This document shows, piece by piece, positions 1 through 8,424 of a stretch of 64,000 nt of DNA. The position numbers and the translations under genes were made by a program. The stretch is from Ectopseudomonas composti (GTDB taxonomy: Bacteria > Pseudomonadota > Gammaproteobacteria > Pseudomonadales > Pseudomonadaceae). Location: the NCBI RefSeq assembly GCF_900115475.1, contig NZ_FOWP01000004.1:62001-126000 (forward strand). The letters are read 5' to 3'. The first letter of the stretch is position 1. Each line of letters starts with the position of its first letter. Under the pieces are notes generated by a model that ran no database searches, was not told the DNA's origin, and saw nothing but the letters and a program-made list of their open reading frames with translations.

Positions 1-1
1 C

Positions 2-490
2 CTGGCCCTGAGCGCCAGCATCGACAGCCTGACCGGGTTGTGGAATCGCTCGCGCACCCTGCATTTTCTGATCGAGGAGGTGGCGCGGGCCAATCGCTAC
101 GGCACACCGTTCTCGGTGGTGCTGATCGACATCGACCACTTCAAGAGCGTCAACGACACCCATGGCCATGCTGTGGGCGACAACGTGCTGCGTCAGTTCG
201 CCGGGCTGTTGCGTGATGGCGTGCGCGTGGTGGACAAGGTCGGCCGGCTCGGCGGCGAGGAGTTTCTCATCGTCCTGCCGGAGATCGATGCGGCCCATGC
301 CGAGCGCGCCATGCAGGCCCTGCAGGCGCGCATCAACGGCTTTGCCTTCGACCGCGTGCAGCGCAAGAGCGCCAGTTTCGGCATTGCCGAGTACCGCCCC
401 GGCGAGAGCCTGGACAGCCTGATGGAACGCGCGGATCAGGCGATGTACCGCGCCAAGGCCAACGGCCGCGACCGTATCGAGATACTGTGA
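2..490 (+). CDS. GGDEF-domain diguanylate cyclase, C-terminal part (5' end outside window)
   Basis: The open frame enters from the window edge and encodes a complete-looking GGDEF domain that ends the protein. It begins with the family opening DSLTGLWNR, followed by the metal-binding DIDHFKSVND stretch and the active-site loop RLGGEEF. An RVVD motif lies exactly five residues before GGEEF and fits the RxxD inhibitory I-site, so the cyclase should be both active and product-inhibited. It would make c-di-GMP from two GTP, which controls biofilm and motility. The sensory N-terminal part is not visible, so the input signal cannot be judged. A lipoprotein gene follows on the same strand. Confidence 0.93.
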   Translation: MALSASIDSLTGLWNRSRTLHFLIEEVARANRYGTPFSVVLIDIDHFKSVNDTHGHAVGDNVLRQFAGLLRDGVRVVDKVGRLGGEEFLIVLPEIDAAHAERAMQALQARINGFAFDRVQRKSASFGIAEYRPGESLDSLMERADQAMYRAKANGRDRIEIL

Positions 491-557
491 GCGCAGGCCT
501 GAACCGCTCATGAGCGGCCGGGTCGAAAGCGCTACAACCCTTCCAGTGGAGAGCGTC

Positions 558-923
558 ATGCAAAGAACTGCACAGATTATTCTCGCGGCTGCGGCCATTC
601 CCCTGTTGTTGGTCGGCTGCGCCAAATCCTCCGGCGAGCAGGACGCCAAGGTGACCGAGCAATGGCAGGGGCGTTGGAACGGGCCCGAGGGCACCTACCT
701 GGATATCAGTGGCACGCCGACTGACTACCGCCTGACCATCGCCAACCTCGACGGCCCGCGTCGTTTCGTCGGCCGTGCGCAGGGCGCGAAGATCGTCTTC
801 GTGCGTGATGGTGTGGTGGAGAGCATCAGCGCCACCGACGGCGAAGCCACCGGCATGAAATGGCTGCTGGATAAACAGAACTGCCTGACCGTACGCAGCG
901 GCGAGGGCTATTGCCGCGACTGA
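558..923 (+). CDS. Small predicted lipoprotein, function unknown
   Basis: The 121-residue product starts MQRTAQ, has a hydrophobic stretch and then a lipobox ending LLVGC, so it should be lipidated and anchored in the inner or outer membrane. I chose the ATG at 558 because a GGAGAG Shine-Dalgarno lies just upstream and this start gives a normal signal peptide; an ATG at 510 opens a longer frame with no such logic. The mature part is short and beta-rich, reading like a small lipocalin-like domain with two Cys near the end (NCLTV, GYCRD). I do not recognise the family. It lies between the GGDEF gene and sbcC. Confidence 0.8.
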   Translation: MQRTAQIILAAAAIPLLLVGCAKSSGEQDAKVTEQWQGRWNGPEGTYLDISGTPTDYRLTIANLDGPRRFVGRAQGAKIVFVRDGVVESISATDGEATGMKWLLDKQNCLTVRSGEGYCRD

Positions 924-976
924 ATCGTTACCTGGATATGCCAGAATGACGGCCTTCAACGGCTTACGACCTGTGC

Positions 977-3900
977 ATGAAAATCCTCAGCCTGCGCCTC
1001 AAGAATCTCAACTCCCTCAAGGGCGAATGGAAGATCGACTTCGCTGCCGAGCCTTTCGCCGGTAGCGGTCTGTTCGCCATCACCGGGCCAACCGGTGCGG
1101 GCAAGACCACCTTGCTCGACGCTATCTGTTTGGCCCTGTATCACCGCACGCCGCGCATGAGCACGTTGTCGGCCAGCGGCAACGAGCTGATGACGCGGCA
1201 CACCGCCGACTGCCTGGCCGAGGTCGAGTTCGAGGTGAAAGGGCAGGGCTACCGCGCCTTCTGGAGCCAGCGCCGTGCGCGCGACAAGGTCGACGGTGCG
1301 CTGCAGGCGCCCAAGGTGGAGCTGGCGCGTATCGCCGATGGCGAAATCCTCACTGACAAGATCCGCGAGAAGGAAAGCCTGACTGCCGAGCTGACCGGCC
1401 TGGACTTCGAGCGTTTCACCAAATCCATGCTGCTGGCCCAGGGTGGCTTTGCAGCGTTTCTCGAAGCCAATGCCAACCAGCGTGCCGAGCTGCTGGAGGA
1501 GTTGACCGGCACCGAGGTCTACGGGCAGATATCCCAGCAAGTCTACGAGCGCACCAAGGCCGCCGAACAGGCGCTGGGCCTGCTGAAAAGCCGCGCACAG
1601 GGCATGGAACTGCTGGATGAGGCGCAACGCGCCGAACTGCAGGCCGAAGCCGAGCGCCTGACTCAGGAGCAGGCCCCGCTGCAAGTCGAACAACAAACGC
1701 TGCTGGTCGGGCAGCGCTGGCGTGAGGCGCTGCAGCGTGCCGAGCAACAAGCCGGCGAGGCGGCGCAAGGGCTGGAGCAGGCCCGGCAACGTCAGGCTGC
1801 TGCAGTCGAGGACCTGGAGCGTTTGGCCGCCAGCGAGCCGGCAGCGCGTCTGCTGCCACTGCACCAGGCCTGGCAACAGGCGCAGCACGATAGCCAGCAG
1901 GCCGAGCGAGATTTGTTCGCGCTGCGCGAGCAACTGCAGATGTGCGCCGAGCGTGAACTGCAGGCACTGTGGCAGGCCAGCCATAATGCGGCGCACTGGC
2001 GTGAGCAGCGCCACGTCGCGCTGACGCAGGTGCAACAGCAGCACGTCGAGGTGCAGGCATGGCTGAGCGAGCGCAGCTCGCAGGCGCGCCTGGGCGAATT
2101 GCTCAGTGGCTGGGATGAGCGCTTCACACAACGGGCCAAGGCTGAGCAGGCGCAGCAGACAGCGCAAGCGCGCCTGAGCGAATCCGTTGTGCAACTGACG
2201 ACCTTGCAGCGCCAGCGTGACGAGCAGGGAGTGCATCTGACAACGCTGCAACAGCAGGTGCGGCAGGCGCGTGACGCCGAGGTGCAGCAGCAGGGCGCTG
2301 TGCAGGCTTTGCTGGGCGAAGCGGGAGAGGCGGGCTTGCGCCAGGACTGGCAGCGCCTGCAAACACGCAGCCGCGTGTTCGACCGCCTGCAGCAACTGGC
2401 GCAGAGTCGCGAAGCCTTGGGCGCACAACTGGCCGAGCTACCACCGCGTCTGGCTGAGCTGCAGCGCCGGCAGGCGGACAAGAACACCGAGATCAACGCC
2501 CTGCGCGAGCGTTACAAGGCGCTCAAGCAGCAGGTCGCCGACAAGGAAAAGCTGCTGGAGCAAGAACAGCGCATTCAGGATCTGGAGGCGTACCGCGCCC
2601 GCCTGCAGCCAGGCGAGGCCTGCCCGCTGTGCGGCTCGCACGAACATCCGGCGATCAGCCAGTACCAGGCGCTGAATGTCTCGGCCACCGAACAGGCGTT
2701 GGCGCAGTGTCGCAGCGAGTTGAGCGACCTGGAGAACCAGGGCGCCAATCTGCGTGATGAGCTGACCCGCCTGGCCGCGCAAATCGAGCAGGTGCAGACG
2801 CAACAGGCTCAGGCGGAGGCGCAATTGTTGCCACTGGATCAGCAATGGCAACAGCAACTGAGCGAGCAGGACATCCGCCTGCAGGACACTGCCGAGCTGA
2901 CAATTTTGCAACAACAGCACGAGCACGAACTGGCTGCGCTACACGCGCGCCTGGAAGCTGCGCAGGCGCAGCAAACCGAGCTGCAGCGTCTGCGCGAGTT
3001 GCGCGAAAGCGCTGAGCGCGAGCAGGCCGAGGCCGAGCGGCAGCAGGCAATACTCAGCCGCGATCTGGACAACACCCAGGCGCGCCTGGCCGAGCAACAG
3101 GCGCATCTGAACGCGCTGCAGACCGAACAGGCACAGCAGGCTCAGGAGCTGCTGGCCAGTCTGCAAGGCTTCGCCAACGAGTTGCCGGCCGACGGCGCGG
3201 GTTGGCTCGCGCAGCAGAAAGCCGCCTGGCACGCCTGGCAGCAGACGCAGGCGCGCGAGCAGCAGTTGCTCGACCTCGAGCGCGAGGCGCAGCGACAACT
3301 GGACGACGCTCAGGTGCAGGCCGAGCACTGGCAGTCGCGTTGGCAGGAATCGGGTGCGCCGAACCTGGCTGCCCCCGTGCCGGCTACCGACCCGCAGCAG
3401 GCCCTGCGTGAATCCGCCGAGCGGCTGGCAGCGACCCAGCGTGAGCGCGATGGTTTGGCCGGTAGCGAGCAAGCCCAGGCGGCCTTGCTCGTGCGTGAAC
3501 AGCAACGCCTGCAAGCCGGTCAGCAGGCCTGGCAACAGGCGCTGCTGAGCAGCCCTTTCGCCGATCAGGCCGCGTTCGAAGCTGCCGTGCTGAGTGATGA
3601 CGAACGCGAACGCTTGCTGCAACTCAAGGCCGATCTCGAACGCTCTCACACCCAGGCCGCGACCCTGCTGACGGCGGCTCAGGCCGAGGTCCAGCGCCTC
3701 ATGGCCGAGCCGCAAACTGCCTTGAGCCTGGAGCAGTTGGCCGAGCAGATCCAGGCATTGCAGGAGCGCCTGCGCGCCCTCAGCGAGCGTCAGGGGGAGT
3801 TGCGAGCGCAGTTGCAGGCCGACGAGGCGCGGCGCAGCAGCCAGCAGGCGCTGTTCGCCGAAATCAATGCACAGGAGAGCGAGCAGCGCCTGTGGCAACA

Positions 3901-4411
3901 GCTCAACGGCCTGATCGGCTCGGCCGACGGTGCCAAGTTCCGCAAGTTCGCCCAGGGCCTGACTCTCGATCACCTGATCCACCTGGCCAACCGTCAACTG
4001 ACGCGTTTGCACGGTCGCTACCAACTGGCGCGCAAGAGCAGCGGCGAGCTCGAATTGGAGGTCTGCGACACCTGGCAGGCCGACGTGGCGCGCGACTGCC
4101 GCACGCTGTCCGGTGGCGAGAGTTTCCTGGTCAGCCTGGCGTTGGCGTTGGCGTTGTCGGATCTGGTCAGCCACAAGACCAGCATCGACTCGCTGTTTCT
4201 CGACGAGGGTTTCGGCACCTTGGACGGCGAGACGCTGGAGGTGGCGCTGGATGCGCTGGACAACCTCAACGCCAGCGGCAAGACCATCGGCGTGATCAGC
4301 CACGTCGAGGCGATGAAGGAACGTATTCCCGTGCAGTTGCGGGTGCACAAGGGCGTCGGCCTCGGTTACAGCCGGCTCGACGCGCGTTTTGCGGTGAAGG
4401 AAGGAGCGTAG
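977..4411 (+). CDS. sbcC: SbcC, ATPase subunit of the SbcCD nuclease
   Basis: This 1144-residue SMC-like/Rad50-type ATPase works with the SbcD nuclease to cut hairpins and palindromic DNA at replication forks. The Walker A motif GPTGAGKT is at 37-44. A very long Gln/Glu/Ala-rich coiled coil fills the middle, and the zinc hook CPLC is at 549-552. The ABC signature LSGGES is near 1044, and Walker B with LFLDEGFG follows near 1073-1080. All key parts are intact and the length is normal. The start MKILSLRLKNLNSL is the usual one for the family. The sbcD partner normally lies directly upstream; here a GGDEF gene and a lipoprotein gene are there instead. The next gene starts three bases after the stop. 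Confidence 0.97.
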   Translation: MKILSLRLKNLNSLKGEWKIDFAAEPFAGSGLFAITGPTGAGKTTLLDAICLALYHRTPRMSTLSASGNELMTRHTADCLAEVEFEVKGQGYRAFWSQRRARDKVDGALQAPKVELARIADGEILTDKIREKESLTAELTGLDFERFTKSMLLAQGGFAAFLEANANQRAELLEELTGTEVYGQISQQVYERTKAAEQALGLLKSRAQGMELLDEAQRAELQAEAERLTQEQAPLQVEQQTLLVGQRWREALQRAEQQAGEAAQGLEQARQRQAAAVEDLERLAASEPAARLLPLHQAWQQAQHDSQQAERDLFALREQLQMCAERELQALWQASHNAAHWREQRHVALTQVQQQHVEVQAWLSERSSQARLGELLSGWDERFTQRAKAEQAQQTAQARLSESVVQLTTLQRQRDEQGVHLTTLQQQVRQARDAEVQQQGAVQALLGEAGEAGLRQDWQRLQTRSRVFDRLQQLAQSREALGAQLAELPPRLAELQRRQADKNTEINALRERYKALKQQVADKEKLLEQEQRIQDLEAYRARLQPGEACPLCGSHEHPAISQYQALNVSATEQALAQCRSELSDLENQGANLRDELTRLAAQIEQVQTQQAQAEAQLLPLDQQWQQQLSEQDIRLQDTAELTILQQQHEHELAALHARLEAAQAQQTELQRLRELRESAEREQAEAERQQAILSRDLDNTQARLAEQQAHLNALQTEQAQQAQELLASLQGFANELPADGAGWLAQQKAAWHAWQQTQAREQQLLDLEREAQRQLDDAQVQAEHWQSRWQESGAPNLAAPVPATDPQQALRESAERLAATQRERDGLAGSEQAQAALLVREQQRLQAGQQAWQQALLSSPFADQAAFEAAVLSDDERERLLQLKADLERSHTQAATLLTAAQAEVQRLMAEPQTALSLEQLAEQIQALQERLRALSERQGELRAQLQADEARRSSQQALFAEINAQESEQRLWQQLNGLIGSADGAKFRKFAQGLTLDHLIHLANRQLTRLHGRYQLARKSSGELELEVCDTWQADVARDCRTLSGGESFLVSLALALALSDLVSHKTSIDSLFLDEGFGTLDGETLEVALDALDNLNASGKTIGVISHVEAMKERIPVQLRVHKGVGLGYSRLDARFAVKEGA

Positions 4412-4413
4412 TG

Positions 4414-4956
4414 ATGCTGATGCGAGCGAAGGATTCCACCTTGCTGGTGATCGATCTGCAGGAGCGGCTGCTGCCGGCCATCGACGGTGGCGCGGCAGTG
4501 GTCGAGCAAGCCACCTGGCTGGTGCAAGTAGCGCAGCGGCTGCGCGTCCCGGTGATCGCGACCGAGCAGTACCCCAAGGGGCTGGGTTATACCGAGCCGG
4601 GCCTGCATGAGCTGCTGCCGGGCGATGGGCTGCGCGAGAAGATTCACTTCTCGGCAACCGCCGGGGCCGGGGTGTTCGATTTGCCCGGTGGCGAGCGCCG
4701 GCAGTTCGTCGTCTGTGGCACGGAAACCCATGTCTGCGTGCTGCAGACGGTAATGGGCTTGCTGGCGGCTGGGCGTGAGGTGTTCGTGGTCGACGAGGCC
4801 GTGGGTTCGCGTCGGCCGCGCGACAAGGCACTGGGCCTGGCGCGTATGGAGCGTGCCGGCGCGGCGATCGTCTCGCGCGAGATGGTCGCCTTCGAATGGC
4901 TGGAGCAGGCCGGCACCGAGCTGTTCCGTGAGGTCAGCCGCGGTTTTATTCGCTGA
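4414..4956 (+). CDS. Isochorismatase-family cysteine hydrolase
   Basis: The 180-residue product has the isochorismatase/nicotinamidase fold. The expected catalytic triad is visible as Asp14 (VIDLQ), Lys76 (GLREKIHF) and Cys108 (ETHVCV), and a cis-peptide-type VVCGTETH segment precedes the Cys. Members hydrolyse amides or vinyl ethers such as nicotinamide or isochorismate, but the substrate here cannot be read from sequence. The ATG at 4414 has AAGGAG eight bases upstream, inside the end of sbcC, so the gene is translationally close-coupled to sbcC. No biosynthetic partner genes are nearby. The protein is probably cytoplasmic. Confidence 0.88.
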   Translation: MLMRAKDSTLLVIDLQERLLPAIDGGAAVVEQATWLVQVAQRLRVPVIATEQYPKGLGYTEPGLHELLPGDGLREKIHFSATAGAGVFDLPGGERRQFVVCGTETHVCVLQTVMGLLAAGREVFVVDEAVGSRRPRDKALGLARMERAGAAIVSREMVAFEWLEQAGTELFREVSRGFIR

Positions 4957-4979
4957 TCATTGACTGCCCATTTCTGGCT

Positions 4980-4995
4980 CCCCGCCTTCGCGGGG
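4980..4995. repeat. Short GC hairpin, interspersed-repeat type
   Basis: Six-base perfect arms, CCCCGC and GCGGGG, enclose a four-base loop, followed by ATGACGA. A related half copy (TCATTCCCGCG) lies about 25 bases further on. The pair resembles the common proteobacterial repeat with a CCCGC...GCGGG core. It may also help end transcription of the hydrolase gene, but there is no T-tract. Confidence 0.55.
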
Positions 4996-5036
4996 ATGAC
5001 GACTGTCTGAAGTTCTCGTCATTCCCGCGCAGATTC

Positions 5037-5096
5037 GTAGCCCGGATGCAATCCGGGAATATCAAGTACCGCTGCCCCGGATTGCATCCGGGCTAC
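5037..5096. repeat. REPIN: two REP palindromes in inverted orientation
   Basis: A perfect 21-base inverted repeat, GTAGCCCGGATGCAATCCGG plus one G, with an 18-base spacer. Each arm is itself a 7-base stem (CCCGGAT/ATCCGGG) around GCA, and begins or ends with GTAG/CTAC. This is the layout of REP pairs mobilised by RAYT transposases. The right arm runs into the stop codon of the minus-strand gene that follows. Confidence 0.85.
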
Positions 5097-5881
5097 GGGC
5101 TGGTCCGCTCCGGTACGGGTTGGTAGTGGCCGGCCTGCAGGTCGTCGAAGTACTTCTGGTAACGGCCTTCGGCGCGAAACTGTTGCAGGCGGGCGTTGAA
5201 GCGCTCGCGTAGCGCTTTGCTACGTGCCAGACGCTTGGGCAGCATCAGGTAACTGAGGTTGACCAGCAGCGGTTTGGGGTGGTGGGTGATCCGCTCGGCA
5301 TCCTCCCTGGAGAACTCGTTACGCAGCGCGGCGTAGCCGACATTGAGCTCCTGCGGATAGAGCACCACGCGCTCCTTGAGCAGTTTCTCGAAGTTCTGCC
5401 GGTCGCTGGACACCCGTTCGATGCGTACCTTGCCCTCGGCAAGAAAGGCGTCGAAAGCCGGCCCGTAGCTGTATTCCAGGCCGCCGCCGAGGTTCATGCC
5501 GCTGAGGTCGTCGAAGCGCTGCCAGTCGAACGGCTGGGTTTTCAGGTGGAAGAACACGAACTGCTCGTCGAGCAGCGGGGCACTGAAGAGAAAGTCCGCC
5601 TCACGCTCGGTCTTGTGCATCCATACGGCGCTGGCGTCGTAACGGCCTGCGGCGGCTTCGGCGTAGGCGCGTGGCCAGGGCAGGAAGGTAAATTCGACGC
5701 GGTAGCCTTCCTCGGCCAGCAGGTCACGCAGCAGGTGAGCCACCGGCCCCTGGTGTTCCAGCTTGGCGGACAGGTAGGGCGGCCATTCACCGGCGCTGAT
5801 CCGTAACAAAGGCGCCTCCGCCGCCGCGAGAGGGCTGGAGCAGAGCAGGCTAAACAGTACGATCAGCAGACGTTGACGCAT
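5093..5881 (-). CDS. Periplasmic solute-binding protein, SBP_bac_3 family, orphan
   Basis: The 262-residue product starts MRQRLLIVLFSLLCSSPLAA, a clean Sec signal peptide cleaved near AAA-EAP. The mature part reads as a two-lobed amino-acid-type binding protein: ISAGEWPPYL at the start, FLPWPRAYAEAAAGRYDA in the first lobe and an SYLMLPK strand near the hinge return. The start at 5881 was preferred over one 13 codons upstream because it gives a normal signal peptide and a GAGG ribosome site. No permease or ATPase gene is adjacent, so it may be a sensor-like or lone binding protein. It is divergent from a second solute-binding protein. Its TAG stop lies inside the REPIN arm. Confidence 0.85.
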   Translation of the reverse strand: MRQRLLIVLFSLLCSSPLAAAEAPLLRISAGEWPPYLSAKLEHQGPVAHLLRDLLAEEGYRVEFTFLPWPRAYAEAAAGRYDASAVWMHKTEREADFLFSAPLLDEQFVFFHLKTQPFDWQRFDDLSGMNLGGGLEYSYGPAFDAFLAEGKVRIERVSSDRQNFEKLLKERVVLYPQELNVGYAALRNEFSREDAERITHHPKPLLVNLSYLMLPKRLARSKALRERFNARLQQFRAEGRYQKYFDDLQAGHYQPVPERTSP

Positions 5882-6155
5882 CTGTAGTCCTCGACAGCGC
5901 GGGCAACAGGAGGCTGGCACTCTACTGTTTTTGTCCTGTTGATCCCAGTCATGCTCCAGGCTGCCCGGTAGTGGAATGATTGAAGCCTAGCGTCTGGCCT
6001 GGCCGTGTGCTGCTGGCCCGTGATCGTCGGTGTGCACCAAATTGCTGCAGACGGTTCAAGGCGAATATGCCTATGCTTGGCACAGCACAAGAAGTCGGTG
6101 ACAAACCGCGTATCGAATGCCCGTCGTCAGGCATTCCGGTGATGGAGTCTCGTTT

Positions 6156-6929
6156 TTGCACAAAGCGCTGCATTACTGCTTGCTCTGGCTGCTGGCCGGC
6201 ACCTGTTATGGCGCCCAGCCAACCTTGACGTTCTGTCATGAAGATCAGAACGCCTACCCTTGGGTGATGACCGACGGCACAGGCCTCAATCTGGAACTGC
6301 TCAATCTGGTAAAGCAGGCGCTGGAGCTGCAGGTGGTGTACGTGGCGGTACCCTGGAAGCGTTGTCTGTCAGGCATGCAGCAGGGCCTCTATGACGGTGC
6401 TTTCGCTGCAAGCTTCAAGACCGAGCGCCTGCAGATGGGCCATTACCCCACCGATGCCGATGGTCGCCCGGATGCCAGCAGGCGTTTGCACTCTTCGCGT
6501 TATACCCTGTATCGCCGTGTCGGCAGCGCGGTGTCCTGGGACGGTCAGCATTTCAGCCAGGTGAATGGCCGCGTCGGCTCGCTCAGTGGTTTCTCCATTC
6601 GCGATCTGCTGCTGGCCCATGGGCTGGAAGTGGACGAGTCCAGTCGCGATCCACTGGCGTTGTTGCAGATGCTGGTGCACGGTCGGGTCGAGGCCGTCGC
6701 CTTGCAGACCATGCGCGGTGATTTCGTTCTGCAGGCCAATCCTCAACTGGCTCAGCGGGTGGAAAAATTGCCGCAACTGCTCGAGGAAAAGCCCTATTAC
6801 CTGATGCTGTCCAACACGCTGCTTATGCGTGACCCTGATCTGGCCGAGCGAATCTGGGCAGAGGTGCAGCATCAGCGTGAATCGCCGGCCTATCAGGCAC
6901 ACGTGACGGCTTACCTGGCGCGGCCCTGA
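6156..6929 (+). CDS. Periplasmic solute-binding protein, SBP_bac_3-like, orphan, probable TTG start
   Basis: I place the start at a TTG because GGAG lies eight bases upstream and the product then opens with a compact signal peptide, ALHYCLLWLLAGTCYG, cleaved before AQPTLTF. An ATG 39 bases upstream would add a polar N-terminus and has no ribosome site. The mature domain has the binding-protein landmarks DGTGLNLELLNLVKQAL, VPWKRCLSGMQQGLYDGAF and RVGSLSGFSIRDLL. The ligand is unknown, and no transporter genes are adjacent. It shares only the fold with its divergent neighbour. The roughly 270-base region between the two genes must hold both promoters; I could not fix them by eye. Confidence 0.82.
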   Translation: MHKALHYCLLWLLAGTCYGAQPTLTFCHEDQNAYPWVMTDGTGLNLELLNLVKQALELQVVYVAVPWKRCLSGMQQGLYDGAFAASFKTERLQMGHYPTDADGRPDASRRLHSSRYTLYRRVGSAVSWDGQHFSQVNGRVGSLSGFSIRDLLLAHGLEVDESSRDPLALLQMLVHGRVEAVALQTMRGDFVLQANPQLAQRVEKLPQLLEEKPYYLMLSNTLLMRDPDLAERIWAEVQHQRESPAYQAHVTAYLARP

Positions 6930-7023
6930 GAGCCATAAAAAAGTGCGGCGGACTATTCCCGTCTCGCTTGGCTCTCGCTAGAGTCCGCGGCTCCTTTCGT
7001 GCATCCGTTCGGGTGGATAGCGC

Positions 7024-8268
7024 ATGACCTTCGCTGCCTGGCTGACCATTGGCCTGTTCGTCCTCACCTATCTGGGCATGGCCGCTGGCGGCGTTCGCGG
7101 TTTGCGCATCGACCGCAGCTGGATCGCCTGTTGCGCTGCAGTGCTACTGTTGGTCAGCGGTGCGCTGAGCATGGAGGATGCGGCCCATCATCTCGACCCG
7201 GGGGCGTTGTTGCTGCTGTTGGCGCTGATGCTGATTTCCGCGCAGTTCGACTTTTCCGGGGTGTATGCCTGGCTCAATCGCTACCTGACCGAGCATGCCG
7301 AGCGTCCGGCGGTTTTGCTGATGGGCGTGGTGCTGCTGGGGGGCTTGCTCTCGGCGGTGCTGGTCAACGATATCGTCGCTTTCGCCCTGACTCCGCTGCT
7401 GTGTCGCAGCCTGCATCTGCGCGGGTTGGAGCCACGGCCGTTTCTCCTGGCGCTGGCGTTGTCGTGCAACGCCGGCTCGGCCGCGAGCCTGATCGGTAAC
7501 CCGCAGAACATTCTCATCGGCCAGGCTGGCGGCCTGGATTTCTGGGGCTATGTGGCCGTCGCGGGGCCGCCTGCGGTGGCCGCGATGGCGATCGTTTATG
7601 CGGTGATCTGGCTGCAGTGGCGTCATCGCTGGGGCGAGGCCAAGCCGCTGGCGGCGGACGATACGCCGGTCGAGCATATCTATGGTGCGCACAGCTATCT
7701 CAAACCACTGCTGGCCAGCCTGGCCTTGCTGGCGCTGTTCGCCACTGCGATGCCGCGCGAGCTGTCGGCGCTATTGGTCGCGGTGCTGGTGATGGCCTCG
7801 CGCCGGGTAGACAGCCGCGACTACGTGAACAAGGTGGACTGGAACCTGTTGCTGCTGTTCGTGGGCCTGTTCCTGGTCAGCGGCGCCGCGCTGCAGTTGC
7901 CGCAACTGGCGCAGGGGGCGGCCTGGTTGGCCGAGTATGGCCTGCTGCCGCAGGGCGTGGTGTCGCTGGCCACCGCCTCGCTGGTGGCGGGCAATCTGAT
8001 CGGCAACGTGCCCTTCGTGGTGTTGCTGCTGGGGCTGATGCCGGAGTTGTCGCATTCGGTGCTGATCGGTCTGGCGGTCATGTCGACCCTGGCCGGCAAC
8101 CTGCTGCTGATTGGCAGTGTGGTCAACCTGATCGTCGCTGAAGGGGCGAAACGTCAGGGCGTCAGCCTGGGGTTCGTCGATTATGCGCGCAGCGGCGTAC
8201 CGGTGACGCTGCTGAGCATGACGGTGGCCGGGCTTTGGCTGGTGTGGGGCGGCTGGCTGCCCTGGTAA
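7024..8268 (+). CDS. SLC13/ArsB-like membrane permease
   Basis: The 414-residue polytopic protein has about 11 to 12 hydrophobic segments. The helical-hairpin motif around SCNAGSAASLIGNPQNILIGQ and a second one around NLIGNVPFVVLLL are typical of the ion transporter superfamily that includes ArsB, CitMHS and the DASS carriers. These move anions (arsenite, dicarboxylates, sulfate) or exchange Na+ and H+ in the inner membrane. No arsenic genes (arsR, arsC) are nearby, so arsenite export is not supported. The gene stands alone on the plus strand and is followed by REP-like DNA. The substrate is not assignable from sequence. Confidence 0.85.
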   Translation: MTFAAWLTIGLFVLTYLGMAAGGVRGLRIDRSWIACCAAVLLLVSGALSMEDAAHHLDPGALLLLLALMLISAQFDFSGVYAWLNRYLTEHAERPAVLLMGVVLLGGLLSAVLVNDIVAFALTPLLCRSLHLRGLEPRPFLLALALSCNAGSAASLIGNPQNILIGQAGGLDFWGYVAVAGPPAVAAMAIVYAVIWLQWRHRWGEAKPLAADDTPVEHIYGAHSYLKPLLASLALLALFATAMPRELSALLVAVLVMASRRVDSRDYVNKVDWNLLLLFVGLFLVSGAALQLPQLAQGAAWLAEYGLLPQGVVSLATASLVAGNLIGNVPFVVLLLGLMPELSHSVLIGLAVMSTLAGNLLLIGSVVNLIVAEGAKRQGVSLGFVDYARSGVPVTLLSMTVAGLWLVWGGWLPW

Positions 8269-8275
8269 CTGCGCC

Positions 8276-8417
8276 GTAGGGCGGACTCAGGAGCCTAAGC
8301 GAACAGTCCGCCATGGAGGCCGGTAAGGGATTGTGGTGGTGTACTGCTGCGTGAACGGAACGCCCCCGGTACGCCCTACTTAGCTACGGATAGCGCGTAG
8401 GGTGCGCCGTGCGCACC
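8276..8417. repeat. Composite GTAG-footed REP-like cluster
   Basis: Three nested pieces are visible. GTAGGGCGGACT at 8276 pairs with AGTCCGCC at 8305-8312. The outer GTAGGGCG pairs with CGCCCTAC at 8372-8379. At 8397-8417 a compact unit begins with GTAG and forms GGTGCGC-CGT-GCGCACC. The last unit recurs at 51579 and, in part, at 9507. The cluster fills the gap between the permease and rlmF. Confidence 0.7.
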
Positions 8418-8424
8418 AGCTGCC

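Noticed and set aside
2939..4831. Long minus-strand frame opposite sbcC and the hydrolase
   Set aside because: It spans two real plus-strand genes and encodes repetitive Leu/Ala/Gln sequence mirroring the SbcC coiled coil.
7024..8268. Arsenite efflux pump (ArsB)
   Set aside because: The fold fits the ArsB/SLC13 superfamily, but there is no arsR or arsC nearby, so naming it arsB is not supported.
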